DNA of 64,000 bases from Sedimentitalea xiamensis (GTDB lineage Bacteria > Pseudomonadota > Alphaproteobacteria > Rhodobacterales > Rhodobacteraceae): positions 1 to 64,000 of the forward strand of contig NZ_JASNJE010000019.1 in assembly GCF_030164465.1 (NCBI RefSeq). Direction: 5' to 3'. How positions within the stretch are numbered: position 1 is the stretch's first letter; every line of letters starts with the position of its first letter. The position numbers and the translations under genes were made by a program. Below, in pieces: positions 17,794 through 26,494 of this stretch. Under the pieces are notes generated by a model that was given only the letters and a program-made list of their open reading frames with translations, did no database searches and had not been told where the DNA came from.

Positions 17794-20100
17794 ATGGCCG
17801 TGGAAAAGTTCGGAAAAAGCCAGCCGGTTTCGCGGGTCGAAGACCAGCGGTTCCTGACCGGGAAGGGGCGGTATGTCGGCAATGCCCGATTGCCGGACGC
17901 CCTGCATGGCTATGTCCTGCGCAGCCAGGTGGCGCATGGGGAGATTGAAAAACTTGACGTTTCGGCGGCAAAGGCGTCGGAGGGGGTGCATCTCGTCGTC
18001 ACTGCCGCCGATCTGGAAGCCGCCGGTGTCGGTATCGCGATGGATGCAACGGTCGTGACGAACCGGGACGGAACCGAGGCGGCGCAGCCCCTGCGCCCGG
18101 TGCTGGCCAGGGATCGGGTCAGGTTCGTCGGCGAACCGGTCGCGATGGTCTTTGCCGAAACGCTGGATCAGGCCCGCGATGCGGCGGAACGGATCGAACT
18201 GGACATCCGGGATCTCCCGGTGAAGCTGGATGTCTGCGCCGGCGGTCCGCTCATTCACCCGGAAGCGCCGGAGAACCGCGCGTTCGACTGGGGCATGGGC
18301 GACGAGGACAAGACCCGCGCCGCCTTTGAGGCTGCGGCGCGGGTCGTCAGCCTTCAGGTCGAGGACAATCGCATCTTGGTCAACGCGATGGAACCGCGCG
18401 CCTGTCATGCGAACTGGGTCGACGACCGGTTGCATTTTTCCTTCGGCGGCCAGAACGTGTGGAGCATCAAGGACCGGCTGGCCAAGGCGTTCGGCCTGGA
18501 CAGCAACCGTGTCCGGGTCACGATCCCCGATGTCGGCGGCGGGTTTGGGATGAAGGCTATGGCTTATCCCGAATACTATGTCGTCGCCCATGCGGCGCGG
18601 GTTCTTGGCCGTCCGGCGCGATGGGCGTCTGATCGGACCGAAGCGATGCTGAGCGACAATTCGGGCCGTGACCTGACGTCGCTGGCCGAACTGGCTTTCG
18701 ACGACACCGGCAGGATCACGGCATACCGGGTCCATACCCGCGTGAATCTCGGCGCGTATAACAGCCAGATGGGGCAACCGATCCAGACGCAGCTTTTTTC
18801 GCGGGTGCTGATGGGCTGCTACGACGTGCAGGCGGTCTGGCTGCGGGTCGAAGGGTTCTACACCAACACCACGCAGGTCGATGCCTATCGCGGCGCGGGG
18901 CGGCCCGAGGCGATCTATGTCCTGGAACGGGCGATGGACCGGGCCGCGCGGGAACTTGGCATCGATCCCTGGGAGCTGCGCACGCGCAATTTCATACCCG
19001 CCGCGCGGTTCCCCTACATGAGCGCGACCGGCGAGCTTTACGATGTCGGGGAGTTCCAAAGGGTGCTCGGTCGCGCCGCCGTCGAGGCGGACAAGGCGGG
19101 GTTCGAACGCCGCCGGGCCGCCGATGCGGCGCGCGGGCTGCTGCGCGGGCAGGGACTCTGTTACTATATCGAAAGTATTCTGGGCGATCCTTCGGAAGGC
19201 GCGAAGGTCGAATTTCACGAGGACGGGACGGTGAGCATCTATGTCGGCACCCAGAGCAACGGACAGGGGCATGAAACCGTCTATGCCCGGTTCCTGTCGG
19301 ATCAGACCGGGATCCCGGCGGAACGGATCCGGGTGGTTCAGGGCGATTCCGGCCTGATCGCGCAGGGCGGCGGCACTGGCGGGTCGCGTTCTGTGACGAC
19401 CCAAACCCACGCGACCCTTGCCACGGTGGACAAGATGATCGCGGCCTTTTCGCCCTACCTGGCCGACCGGTTCGGGACAGACGGGCAGGGCGTGACCTTT
19501 GACGGCGAAACCTTCCGCTTGCCGGGGTCGAACCTGACCCCGACGCTGCTGGAAGCCGCCGACATGGCGCGTGACGACGGGCGCGCCGATCTCTTGCGGC
19601 ACGAGGCGCGCGCCACCTTGCCCGCGCGCAGCTTTCCGAACGGCGCGCATGTCGCCGAAGTGGTGGTCGACCCTGAGACCGGCGTCGCGCGGGTGGACCG
19701 CTATACGGTGGTGGATGATTTCGGGAACCTGATCAACCCGATGCTGGCCGAGGGGCAGGTGCACGGCGGGGTGGCGCAAGGCATAGGTCAAGCCATCGCC
19801 GAACATGTGGTATACGATGAAGATGGCCAGATTCTGACCGCCAGTTTCATGGATTACGCGATGCCGAGGGCCACCGATGTTCCGATGATCCGGTTTGTCT
19901 CCGAACCGGTGCCATCGACGGCGAACCCCATGGGGATGAAAGGCTGCGGAGAGGCGGGGACCGTCGGCTCCATGGCCGCGGTGGCGAACGCGGTCCAGGA
20001 TGCGCTGTGGGAACGGGGCGTCCGGCAGGCGGACATGCCGTTCACGCCGCTAAGAGTATGGGAAATGTTGAACGATGAACCTGTCATGGCTGACCGGTAA
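17794..20100 (+). CDS. Aldehyde-oxidase/xanthine-dehydrogenase-type molybdopterin large subunit (CoxL-like form II)
   Basis: 768 residues, the molybdenum-cofactor subunit of the xanthine oxidase family. The N-terminal hammerhead domain (RFLTGKGRYVGNARLPDALHGYVLRS) is followed by the cofactor domains with DVGGGFGMK, GTQSNGQGHETV and GCGEAGTVGS, the last containing the Glu that activates hydroxylation. The active-site loop reads AYRGAGRPEA, the pattern of form II CoxL-like proteins, rather than the AYXCSFR of true CO dehydrogenase, so CO oxidation is not expected. The usual FAD (CoxM) and Fe-S (CoxS) subunit genes are not adjacent. Its last 26 bp overlap the DUF2235 gene. Substrate unknown. Confidence 0.87.
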   Translation: MAVEKFGKSQPVSRVEDQRFLTGKGRYVGNARLPDALHGYVLRSQVAHGEIEKLDVSAAKASEGVHLVVTAADLEAAGVGIAMDATVVTNRDGTEAAQPLRPVLARDRVRFVGEPVAMVFAETLDQARDAAERIELDIRDLPVKLDVCAGGPLIHPEAPENRAFDWGMGDEDKTRAAFEAAARVVSLQVEDNRILVNAMEPRACHANWVDDRLHFSFGGQNVWSIKDRLAKAFGLDSNRVRVTIPDVGGGFGMKAMAYPEYYVVAHAARVLGRPARWASDRTEAMLSDNSGRDLTSLAELAFDDTGRITAYRVHTRVNLGAYNSQMGQPIQTQLFSRVLMGCYDVQAVWLRVEGFYTNTTQVDAYRGAGRPEAIYVLERAMDRAARELGIDPWELRTRNFIPAARFPYMSATGELYDVGEFQRVLGRAAVEADKAGFERRRAADAARGLLRGQGLCYYIESILGDPSEGAKVEFHEDGTVSIYVGTQSNGQGHETVYARFLSDQTGIPAERIRVVQGDSGLIAQGGGTGGSRSVTTQTHATLATVDKMIAAFSPYLADRFGTDGQGVTFDGETFRLPGSNLTPTLLEAADMARDDGRADLLRHEARATLPARSFPNGAHVAEVVVDPETGVARVDRYTVVDDFGNLINPMLAEGQVHGGVAQGIGQAIAEHVVYDEDGQILTASFMDYAMPRATDVPMIRFVSEPVPSTANPMGMKGCGEAGTVGSMAAVANAVQDALWERGVRQADMPFTPLRVWEMLNDEPVMADR

Positions 20101-21151
20101 GATTTTCGGATGGCTCGGGCGGCCGCTTCGGTCCGAGCATTCCGCTGAAACGAGGACACGCGGTCCTCTGACCCATGTCATCATCCTGGATGGCACCTTG
20201 TCCTCGCTCGAGCCCGGATTTGAAACCCATGCCGGGGTGACCTACCGGCTCTGCCGGGAAATGGGTGCGCAGGTTTCCGTGTTCTACGAAGCCGGGGTGC
20301 AGTGGAACAACTGGCGCAATACCGTCGATGTCATGATGGGGCGCGGCATCAACCGGCAGATCCGCCGCGCCTACGGCTATCTCGCGTCGCGCTATCGGCC
20401 CGGCGACAGGATTTTCCTGATCGGTTATTCGCGCGGCGCATTCGCCGTGAGATCGCTTGCCGGGGTGATCGACATGGTCGGTCTTCTGAAGACGGAACAT
20501 GCGACCGAGCGGAATATCAAGACCGCCTACCGCCACTATGAACTGCGGTCCAGCGCGCTGCATGCGGCAGCCTTCCGGACGGCGTTCTGCCACGCCGAAG
20601 TGCCCATCGAAATGGTAGGGGTCTGGGATACGGTCAAGGCGCTCGGCCTGCGCCTGCCCCTGTTCTGGAAAGTTTCGGACGCGCAGCACGCGTTTCACAA
20701 TCACCAGCTCGGCGGCAGTGTCCGCAACGGATTCCATGCGCTTGCCCTGGACGAAACGCGCCAGGTCTACGAACCCGAAATGTGGGTCTGTCCGCCGGAT
20801 TTTGCCGGCCACGTCGAACAGGTCTGGTTCCGTGGGACGCATGGCGACATCGGCGGGCAACTCAGCGGCTATGAGGCGGCGCGCCCGCTGTCCAACATTT
20901 CTCTGGTCTGGATGCTGGAGCGCGCCGCCGCCTGCGGGTTGCCGCTTCCGGAAACCTGGCGGGCGCGGTTCTTCACCGATCCCGACGGCCCGTCCGTCGG
21001 AACCTGGCGGGGCTGGGGCAAGATCTTCTGGCTGCGCCGCCGCAGGATCGTTGGCCGGGACCGATCCGAATCGATCCATGACTCGGTGCGTCTGGACAGC
21101 CTGCCCAAGAACGCCAGGGGGATATTGCGGTTCCGGTCAAAGGACGCCTGA
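20075..21151 (+). CDS. DUF2235 alpha/beta-hydrolase-like protein
   Basis: 358 residues. The nucleophile elbow GYSRGAF (GxSxG, near residue 122) is preceded by YRPGDRIFLI, and the FDGT-like opening reads VIILDGTLSSLE. WDTVKALG and HGDIGGQL (probable catalytic acid and His regions) complete the pattern of DUF2235, which includes Tle1-type phospholipase effectors of type VI secretion. No vgrG or immunity gene is nearby, so an effector role is not supported. It begins inside the preceding molybdoenzyme gene, suggesting translational coupling. No signal peptide. Confidence 0.82.
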   Translation: MNLSWLTGKIFGWLGRPLRSEHSAETRTRGPLTHVIILDGTLSSLEPGFETHAGVTYRLCREMGAQVSVFYEAGVQWNNWRNTVDVMMGRGINRQIRRAYGYLASRYRPGDRIFLIGYSRGAFAVRSLAGVIDMVGLLKTEHATERNIKTAYRHYELRSSALHAAAFRTAFCHAEVPIEMVGVWDTVKALGLRLPLFWKVSDAQHAFHNHQLGGSVRNGFHALALDETRQVYEPEMWVCPPDFAGHVEQVWFRGTHGDIGGQLSGYEAARPLSNISLVWMLERAAACGLPLPETWRARFFTDPDGPSVGTWRGWGKIFWLRRRRIVGRDRSESIHDSVRLDSLPKNARGILRFRSKDA

Positions 21152-21179
21152 TCTCGCGGCGGGGGCGACGCCGGGCGAT

Positions 21180-21665
21180 CTAGCTGCGGGCCATGTCCAT
21201 GATGATGCAGGTGGTCGACCCGGTCGCATAAAGACGCCCGTCCTCGACACCACGGATTTCGCCATGCGCGATACCCGTCGATCTGCCCGCGTGATCGGTT
21301 TCGCCGATGCAGTCGATCACCATGCCGATGGGGATCGGGCGTATGATGTTGATCTTGTATTCGAGCGTTGTGTAGACCGACCCGCGCGGCACCTTGGTCA
21401 TCACGGCGCAGGCCATGGCGCTGTCCAGAAGGGTGCCGTACCAGCCGCCGTGCACCGTGCCCATCGGGTTCGTCACGCTGAATTCGGGGGCGCCGCGAAA
21501 CACCGCCCGGCCGTCCGAAACGGCATGCAGCGTATAGCCCATGGTCCGGCTGATCGGCGGGCCGGGATGGCGCCCTTCGAGCATGCCGCGCATGTATTCC
21601 AGCCCGGACATCGACAGCACGTCGTCCAGGGGCATCAAGTCCGAAGGGTCATTGGCGATGTTCAT
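21180..21665 (-). CDS. PaaI-type hotdog-fold thioesterase
   Basis: 161 residues. The hotdog signature NPMGTVHGGWYGTLLDSAMACAV contains the HGG motif of PaaI/acyl-CoA thioesterase subfamily, which hydrolyses aryl- or acyl-CoA esters. The strand pattern YTTLEYKINIIRPI is typical. The N-terminus adds ~40 residues before the fold. No CoA-pathway genes adjoin that would fix the substrate. It is downstream of metF on the same strand, 52 bp away. Confidence 0.85.
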   Translation of the reverse strand: MNIANDPSDLMPLDDVLSMSGLEYMRGMLEGRHPGPPISRTMGYTLHAVSDGRAVFRGAPEFSVTNPMGTVHGGWYGTLLDSAMACAVMTKVPRGSVYTTLEYKINIIRPIPIGMVIDCIGETDHAGRSTGIAHGEIRGVEDGRLYATGSTTCIIMDMARS

Positions 21666-21717
21666 CTGCGTCTCCCGTTTCGGGAGACGCTAGCAGCAAT
21701 TTCCGGGTGCGCAATCG

Positions 21718-22584
21718 CTACGCGACGTTCTGCAATTGCGCCTTCGGTGAAACCCCCAGCGCATGACAGACATCCCGTGTCAGTTCCGGCCGGTTCAGCG
21801 TGTAGAAGTGCAGCTTGTCGACGCCGCCTTCGATCAGGTCGCTGCAAAGCTCCGTGCAGAGCGCCGTGGCCAGCAGGTCTTCACGACCGTCGCGCAGCGC
21901 CTTTGCGAAGGCTTCGTCGATCCATGCCGGAACCGGCGTTCCGCAGCGCAGGGCGAAATTGCGCGCACCTTTCCAGTTCTCGATCGGCAGGATGCCCGGC
22001 GTGATGTCCGCGTCGATCCCCGCCTTCGCGCAGGCGTCGCGGAAGCGGAAAAAGGTTTCCGCTTCGAAGAAGAACTGGGTCAGAGCCTCGCTCGCGCCGA
22101 CGTCCAGCTTGGCCTTGAGCCAGGCGATGTCCGCGTCTAGGTCGGCGGCTTCCGGGTGCTTGTCGGGATAGGCCCCGACCCGGATGTTGAACCGGCGGGT
22201 TTCCGCCAGCGCCCCGATCAGTTCGACGGAATTGGCGAAGCCGTCGGGATGCGCCACGAAGGCGCCGCTGCCCCTGGGCGGATCGCCCCGCAGGGCGACG
22301 ATATCGCTGACACCGGCCTCGGCGAATGTGTCGGCGATGGCCAGCGTCTCGGCGCGGGTCGCGTTGACGCAGGTCAGGTGCGCGGCGACGTTCAGGCCCG
22401 ACGACTTGTGCAGGGTCGCGACCGCGTCCCGCGTCAGGTCGCGGGTGGTTCCGCCGGCGCCATAGGTGACCGAGACGAACCGCGGGTCCAGCGGGGCCAG
22501 GGTCTGAACCGTGTCCCAAAGGCGAAACGATCCCTCCAGATTCTGGGGCGGGAAGAATTCGAAAGAGATGCTTGGAACGGTCAT
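21718..22584 (-). CDS. metF: 5,10-methylenetetrahydrofolate reductase
   Basis: 288 residues, the MetF TIM barrel that reduces methylene-THF to methyl-THF with FAD, feeding methionine synthesis. Motifs are SFEFFPPQN with the catalytic Glu near the N-terminus, VSVTYGAGGTTRD, HLTCVN, VALRGDPPRG, and the conserved FFFEAETFFRFRD and PGILPI segments. The start at 22584 gives MTVPSISFEFFPP. It is divergent from a YqaE-type gene and close to metR, and a MetR-like box lies in the shared promoter region. Confidence 0.95.
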   Translation of the reverse strand: MTVPSISFEFFPPQNLEGSFRLWDTVQTLAPLDPRFVSVTYGAGGTTRDLTRDAVATLHKSSGLNVAAHLTCVNATRAETLAIADTFAEAGVSDIVALRGDPPRGSGAFVAHPDGFANSVELIGALAETRRFNIRVGAYPDKHPEAADLDADIAWLKAKLDVGASEALTQFFFEAETFFRFRDACAKAGIDADITPGILPIENWKGARNFALRCGTPVPAWIDEAFAKALRDGREDLLATALCTELCSDLIEGGVDKLHFYTLNRPELTRDVCHALGVSPKAQLQNVA

Positions 22585-22628
22585 GGCGGAATCCTCTGAT
22601 TTCACCCCTTGTTGCACGGGTTTTGTTG

Positions 22629-22641
22629 TGAGACAATTTCA
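22629..22641. promoter_or_regulatory. Candidate MetR binding site
   Basis: TGAGACAATTTCA matches the MetR consensus TGAA-N5-TTCA at 7 of 8 specified bases with the correct spacing. It lies about 45 bp upstream of metF and 29 bp upstream of the divergent YqaE-type gene, with metR itself next in line. Methionine-pathway control of metF by MetR with homocysteine is known in enterobacteria; it is inferred here. Confidence 0.6.
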
Positions 22642-22669
22642 TAATACTCAAGAACAACATGAGTCAGAT

Positions 22670-22861
22670 ATGAGATTGATCATTGCGCTCCTCCTGCCTT
22701 TCCTGGTGTTCTTCACCATCGGGCGGCCGTTTCAGGGCATGCTCTGCCTGCTTCTGCAGCTGACGCTGATCGGATGGATTCCCGCCGCGATCTGGGCGGT
22801 CTACGCGCTAAGCCAGTATAACACCGACAAGAAAATCGCCGCCAGCCGCCGTGGCGACTGA
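22670..22861 (+). CDS. YqaE/Pmp3 family small membrane protein
   Basis: 63 residues with two membrane helices: IIALLLPFLVFFTIGRP and GMLCLLLQLTLIGWIPAAIWAVYAL. The end of helix 2 (GWIPAAIWAVYALSQY) is the UPF0057/Pmp3 signature. Homologues in yeast and plants influence membrane potential and salt tolerance; the bacterial role is unclear. The upstream open frame is not used because the homologous region starts at MRLIIALLL. It is followed 15 bp later by metR, so the two may be co-transcribed. Confidence 0.85.
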   Translation: MRLIIALLLPFLVFFTIGRPFQGMLCLLLQLTLIGWIPAAIWAVYALSQYNTDKKIAASRRGD

Positions 22862-22876
22862 CGGAACGGGGGGCGG

Positions 22877-23782
22877 ATGCATCTGGAATTTCGACATCTT
22901 CGCACGATCAAGGCGATTCACGATTGCGGCGGCCTGGCCCGCGCCGCCGATCAGTTGAACATCACGCAAAGCGCGCTCAGCCATCAGATCAAGGGGCTTG
23001 AGGAACAGGCCGGTGTCGACCTGTTCGTGCGACGGTCCAAGCCGATGACCCTGTCGCCCGCCGGATTCCGGTTGCTCAGGCTCGCGGAACAGGTTCTTCC
23101 GCAGATCGAAGCGACGCTGGCGGATTTCGGAAACCTGCGCGATGGCAAGACCGGGCGGATGCACATCGCGATCGAATGCCACGCGTGTTTCGAATGGCTT
23201 TTCCCGGTGCTCGAAGAGTTCCGGAAGAACTGGCCGGATGTGGATGTGGACATCCGGCCGGGGCTGGCCTTCGACGCGCTGCCCGCCTTGCAGAAGGAAG
23301 AGGTCGATCTGGTGGTCTCGTCCGATCCCGAAGATCTGCCGGGCGTGGAATTCATCGAACTGTTCGACTATGCGCCGGTCTTCGTGGCTTCCGCCGCGCA
23401 TCCGCTGGCGAAGAAGGACTGGATCGCCGCCGAGGATTTCCGCGGCCAGACGCTGATCACCTATCCGGTCGAACGTAGCCGTCTCGACGTTTTCAGCCAG
23501 CTTCTGATCCCGGCAAAGGTCGAACCCGCCGCGATCCGGCAGGTGGAACTGACGGCGGTGATCCTGCTGCTGGTGGCGTCCAACCGCGGCGTTGCCGTGT
23601 TGCCCGACTGGGTGGTGCGCGAGGTCAAGTATTCTTCGGATTACGTGACCCGCCCGCTCACCGAAACCGGCATCACCCGCAGGCTCTATGCCGCGATCCG
23701 GACCGAGGACCGGAACAAGCCGTTCATGCAGAACCTGCTGTCGCTGGCGGGCATCGAAGCGCGCAAGTTGCAGGCGCAGTAG
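22877..23782 (+). CDS. metR: LysR-type regulator MetR
   Basis: 301 residues. An N-terminal winged HTH (LEFRHLRTIKAIHDCGGLARAADQL... to QSALSHQIKGLEEQ) is followed by a substrate-binding domain. Segments IAIECHACFEWLFPVLEEFRKNWPDVDVD and TYPVERSRLDVF closely follow Escherichia coli MetR, which uses homocysteine as co-inducer to activate methionine genes. The neighbouring metF and the TGAG-N5-TTCA site support this role. The ATG at 22877 follows GGGGGGCG. Confidence 0.9.
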   Translation: MHLEFRHLRTIKAIHDCGGLARAADQLNITQSALSHQIKGLEEQAGVDLFVRRSKPMTLSPAGFRLLRLAEQVLPQIEATLADFGNLRDGKTGRMHIAIECHACFEWLFPVLEEFRKNWPDVDVDIRPGLAFDALPALQKEEVDLVVSSDPEDLPGVEFIELFDYAPVFVASAAHPLAKKDWIAAEDFRGQTLITYPVERSRLDVFSQLLIPAKVEPAAIRQVELTAVILLLVASNRGVAVLPDWVVREVKYSSDYVTRPLTETGITRRLYAAIRTEDRNKPFMQNLLSLAGIEARKLQAQ

Positions 23783-23794
23783 GACGTGCCGGTT

Positions 23795-24331
23795 TCAGGT
23801 GTCTGAAAACATTGCCTTGACCCGCTCGATATCCAGCGGGTTTTCATGCAGCGAATCCGGATCCCATTCGGAGCGTTCCGCTTCGAAAAAATCGCCGCCA
23901 TAGACATGCAGCGCGCCTGTCAGCCTGGGGATCGGGTTGGTCACGGAGTGGATGATATCCTGACCGAGGGGCGTCCAGTCCCCGGTTCCCAGGTTGCGGG
24001 CGCCCGCCGCTTCGATCCGGTCATCGGGGTCGTCCCTGAGCCGCCGCCAGAAGATGTTGTCTTCGCGTCCGTTGTAGATGCCGATCGTGGCCCACATTTC
24101 GTGGTTGTGGGGCTGCACGGTCATCAAGGGCTTCCAGACCACGTTGAGAATGGTCAGCCGGTCGGATCGGTATATCGGCGTGATCCCCGAACCAGAGGGT
24201 TCCCCAAGAGCCGACGTCACCGCGCAAGGGTCGTGCATGGCGTGATCGAGCAGGCTCCCGATCGCTTGCTGACTGTCGGAGCGGTCGATTGCGTCCACGC
24301 AATCCGCAACGAAGTGTTCCAGGTTCCACAT
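23795..24331 (-). CDS. Cupin-type, cysteine-dioxygenase-like metal enzyme (uncharacterised)
   Basis: 178 residues. VQPHNHEMWATIGIYNGREDNIFWRR carries the HxHxnE-like cupin motif 1 of small thiol-dioxygenase relatives, and DIIHSVTNPIPRLTGALHVYGGDFF provides the second His and barrel strand. This matches the predicted metal-dependent double-stranded beta-helix family (COG5553). A thiol dioxygenase-like reaction is only a possibility. An 8-bp inverted repeat overlaps the ribosome site. It is convergent with metR. Confidence 0.75.
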   Translation of the reverse strand: MWNLEHFVADCVDAIDRSDSQQAIGSLLDHAMHDPCAVTSALGEPSGSGITPIYRSDRLTILNVVWKPLMTVQPHNHEMWATIGIYNGREDNIFWRRLRDDPDDRIEAAGARNLGTGDWTPLGQDIIHSVTNPIPRLTGALHVYGGDFFEAERSEWDPDSLHENPLDIERVKAMFSDT

Positions 24332-24335
24332 GATG

Positions 24336-24361
24336 TTCTCCCCGTCCGCAGAAGGGGAGAA
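24336..24361 (-). promoter_or_regulatory. Inverted repeat covering the ribosome-binding site of the cupin gene
   Basis: TTCTCCCC (24336-24343) and GGGGAGAA (24354-24361) form a perfect 8-bp stem with a 10-base loop, ending 4 bases before the start codon at 24331. On the minus-strand transcript GGGGAGAA at the promoter-proximal side of the start would be the Shine-Dalgarno region or pair with it, so the hairpin could limit translation. Regulation is inference. Confidence 0.4.
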
Positions 24362-24394
24362 TACCATATTTTGCTCAAGATCGGTAGGTGGCGA

Positions 24395-25435
24395 TCAGGC
24401 CACCTTGACGATCTGCTTGCCGACGTTCCTGCCCTGAAGCAGGCCCATGAAGGCTTCGGGCGCGTTTTCCAGCCCTTCCGCGATGTCTTCGAGATAGGCG
24501 ATTTCGCCCTTGGCGACCTTCGGCCCGATCTCGCCCAGGAAGGTCGGGAAGCGGTCCCAGTGGTTGGAGATGATAAAGCCGTTTACCGACAGGAACCTGA
24601 CGAGGATGTTGCGCCACAGCGCCGGGGCGGTCAGCTGGTCCTGCGCCGCACCCGCGCCCAGCCCGCCGGCATTGTACCAGCTGATCATGCCGCAGATCGG
24701 AATGCGCCCGTGCGGGTTCATCAGGGGGAACACCGCTTCGAGCACCTTGCCGCCGACGTTTTCGAAATAGATGTCCACGCCGTCCGGGCATTCGGCGGCC
24801 AGCGCCTTGCGCAGATCCGGTGCGCTGTCATAGGCGCGATGGTCAAGGCAGGCGTCAAAGCCGAATTTCTCGACCGCCAGCTTGCATTTGTCGGCCCCGC
24901 CCGCGATGGCGACAGTGCGCAGGCCCAGGCCCTTGGCGACCTGGCCGACCATGGACCCCACGGGACCGGTGGCGGCGGCGACGACGAGCGTTTCACCCGC
25001 TTTGGGACGGCCGTATTCCATCAGGCCGTGCCAGCCGGTGAAGCCCGGCATTCCAAGGACGCCGAGGGCGGCGGTGATCGGGCCATGCGCGGGGTCGAGC
25101 TTGCGCAGCATCTTCGCCGGTTGCACGGCATGGGTGGCCCAGCCCAGCATGCCGAAGGCAAAATCGCCGATCTTGAAATCGGGGCTGTTGGAGGCGATGA
25201 CCTCGCCCACGCCGCCGGCCTCCATCGTCCCGCCGAGCGGCACCGGCGCGGCATAGGATTTCGCGTCGTCCATGCGCCCCCGCATATAGGGATCCAGCGA
25301 CATGTAGTGGACCTTGACCAGAACCTCTCCGTCGCCGGGCACAGGCAGGGGATTGCTTTCCAGGCGGAAGTTCTCGGCTTTGGGCGCCCCGTCCGGGCGG
25401 CTGGCAAGTGCGATGCGCTGCATCTGTTCGGTCAT
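24395..25435 (-). CDS. NADP-dependent oxidoreductase, leukotriene B4 dehydrogenase/curcumin reductase-like MDR protein
   Basis: 346 residues, zinc-free medium-chain dehydrogenase/reductase. The N-terminus MTEQMQRIALASRPDG, the phrase MSLDPYMRGRM and the Rossmann motif VVAAATGPVGSMVGQVAKGLG identify the PTGR/double-bond reductase branch (E. coli CurA, YncB). Such enzymes reduce alpha,beta-unsaturated ketones or aldehydes with NADPH. DIYFENVGGKVLEAV and GMISWYNAG are further family marks. The start at 25435 is chosen on family N-terminus. The likely role is detoxification; the real substrate is not known. Confidence 0.88.
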   Translation of the reverse strand: MTEQMQRIALASRPDGAPKAENFRLESNPLPVPGDGEVLVKVHYMSLDPYMRGRMDDAKSYAAPVPLGGTMEAGGVGEVIASNSPDFKIGDFAFGMLGWATHAVQPAKMLRKLDPAHGPITAALGVLGMPGFTGWHGLMEYGRPKAGETLVVAAATGPVGSMVGQVAKGLGLRTVAIAGGADKCKLAVEKFGFDACLDHRAYDSAPDLRKALAAECPDGVDIYFENVGGKVLEAVFPLMNPHGRIPICGMISWYNAGGLGAGAAQDQLTAPALWRNILVRFLSVNGFIISNHWDRFPTFLGEIGPKVAKGEIAYLEDIAEGLENAPEAFMGLLQGRNVGKQIVKVA

Positions 25436-25604
25436 GTCTGGCGTCCTCCGGTTGATTGTGCGGAACGGTGGCGCTCTGTCCGCCAAATGGCAAGGGCCAT
25501 CGGCGCTGACGCGGCGGCATCGCGGCGAAGGGGCGTCGCGACGGCTTGGCAATGGCGGCTGTCACGCGTATACGCGCGGCCTGACCCGACAGGAGCGTGT
25601 GACA

Positions 25605-26390
25605 ATGGTAGGCAGTGCAAATCTCAACGTGATGATCAAGGCCGCGCGCAAGGCCGGTCGGTCGCTGGTGAAGGATTTCCGCGAAGTCGAGAATCTCCAG
25701 GTCTCCAGAAAGGGCGCGGGCGATTTCGTGACCAAGGCCGACCTGGCGTCCGAAAAGATCATCCGGGACGAACTGATGGGCGCACGGCCGACCTATGGGT
25801 GGATCGCCGAAGAGGGCGGCGCGGCCGAAGGTCAGGATCCGACGCGGCGCTGGATCGTGGACCCTTTGGACGGCACCACCAACTTCCTGCACGGATTGCC
25901 GCATTGGGGCGTTTCGATCGCGCTGGAACACAAGGGCGAGGTCGTCGCCGGGGTCGTGTTCGATCCGGCCAAGGACGAGATGTTCTTTGCCGAAAAGGGG
26001 GCCGGCGCCTGGATGAACGACACGCGTCTGCGGGTTTCGGGACGGCACCGGATGATCGAAAGCATCTTTGCCACCGGCCTGCCGTTTGCCGGGCGCGCGG
26101 ACTTGCCGGAAACCCTGCAGGATCTGGCTCGGCTCCTGCCGGTCTGCGCTGGCGTGCGGCGGTGGGGCGCAGCGGCGTTGGACATGGCCTATGTCGCCGC
26201 GGGTCGCTATGACGGCTTCTGGGAGCGGCGGTTGCAGGCATGGGACATGGCGGCAGGCGTCGTCATCGTGCGCGAGGCAGGCGGTTTGATCGAACCGCTG
26301 GATCCGCGCGGCGACATTCTGGGCGACGGCGAGGTGATCTGCGCCAACGACGCCCTGTTTGACGGTTTCGCCAAGGTGATCCGCGGCTGA
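25605..26390 (+). CDS. Inositol-1-monophosphatase family protein
   Basis: 261 residues. The metal-binding signatures are present: GDFVTKADLASEKII, EEGG, IVDPLDGTTNFLHGLPHW (residues ~83-101) and the C-terminal WERRLQAWDMAAGVVIVREAGG. These Mg-dependent enzymes (SuhB type) hydrolyse inositol monophosphate, and SuhB also takes part in rRNA transcription complexes. AGGAG precedes the ATG by 9 bases. It is divergent from the oxidoreductase gene. Confidence 0.92.
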   Translation: MVGSANLNVMIKAARKAGRSLVKDFREVENLQVSRKGAGDFVTKADLASEKIIRDELMGARPTYGWIAEEGGAAEGQDPTRRWIVDPLDGTTNFLHGLPHWGVSIALEHKGEVVAGVVFDPAKDEMFFAEKGAGAWMNDTRLRVSGRHRMIESIFATGLPFAGRADLPETLQDLARLLPVCAGVRRWGAAALDMAYVAAGRYDGFWERRLQAWDMAAGVVIVREAGGLIEPLDPRGDILGDGEVICANDALFDGFAKVIRG

Positions 26391-26494
26391 ACCACGCCCG
26401 GAACTGAACGAGCGTCAGCGGATCGGGTCCGGTCGGCGACGCGGGACCGTTTCCGGCATGAGTATTTGGACAAAGATGAAGAGCCGGGCGCGTC

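Noticed and set aside
17764-19806. 680-codon minus-strand frame opposite the molybdoenzyme
   Set aside because: Antisense of a clear enzyme gene; low-complexity His/Arg/Pro-rich product.
17794-20100. True carbon monoxide dehydrogenase large subunit
   Set aside because: Active-site loop is AYRGAGR, not the AYXCSFR of form I enzymes, and partner subunits are absent.
20075-21151. DUF2235 protein as a type VI secretion effector
   Set aside because: No vgrG, PAAR, adaptor or immunity gene is nearby; the family alone does not show secretion.
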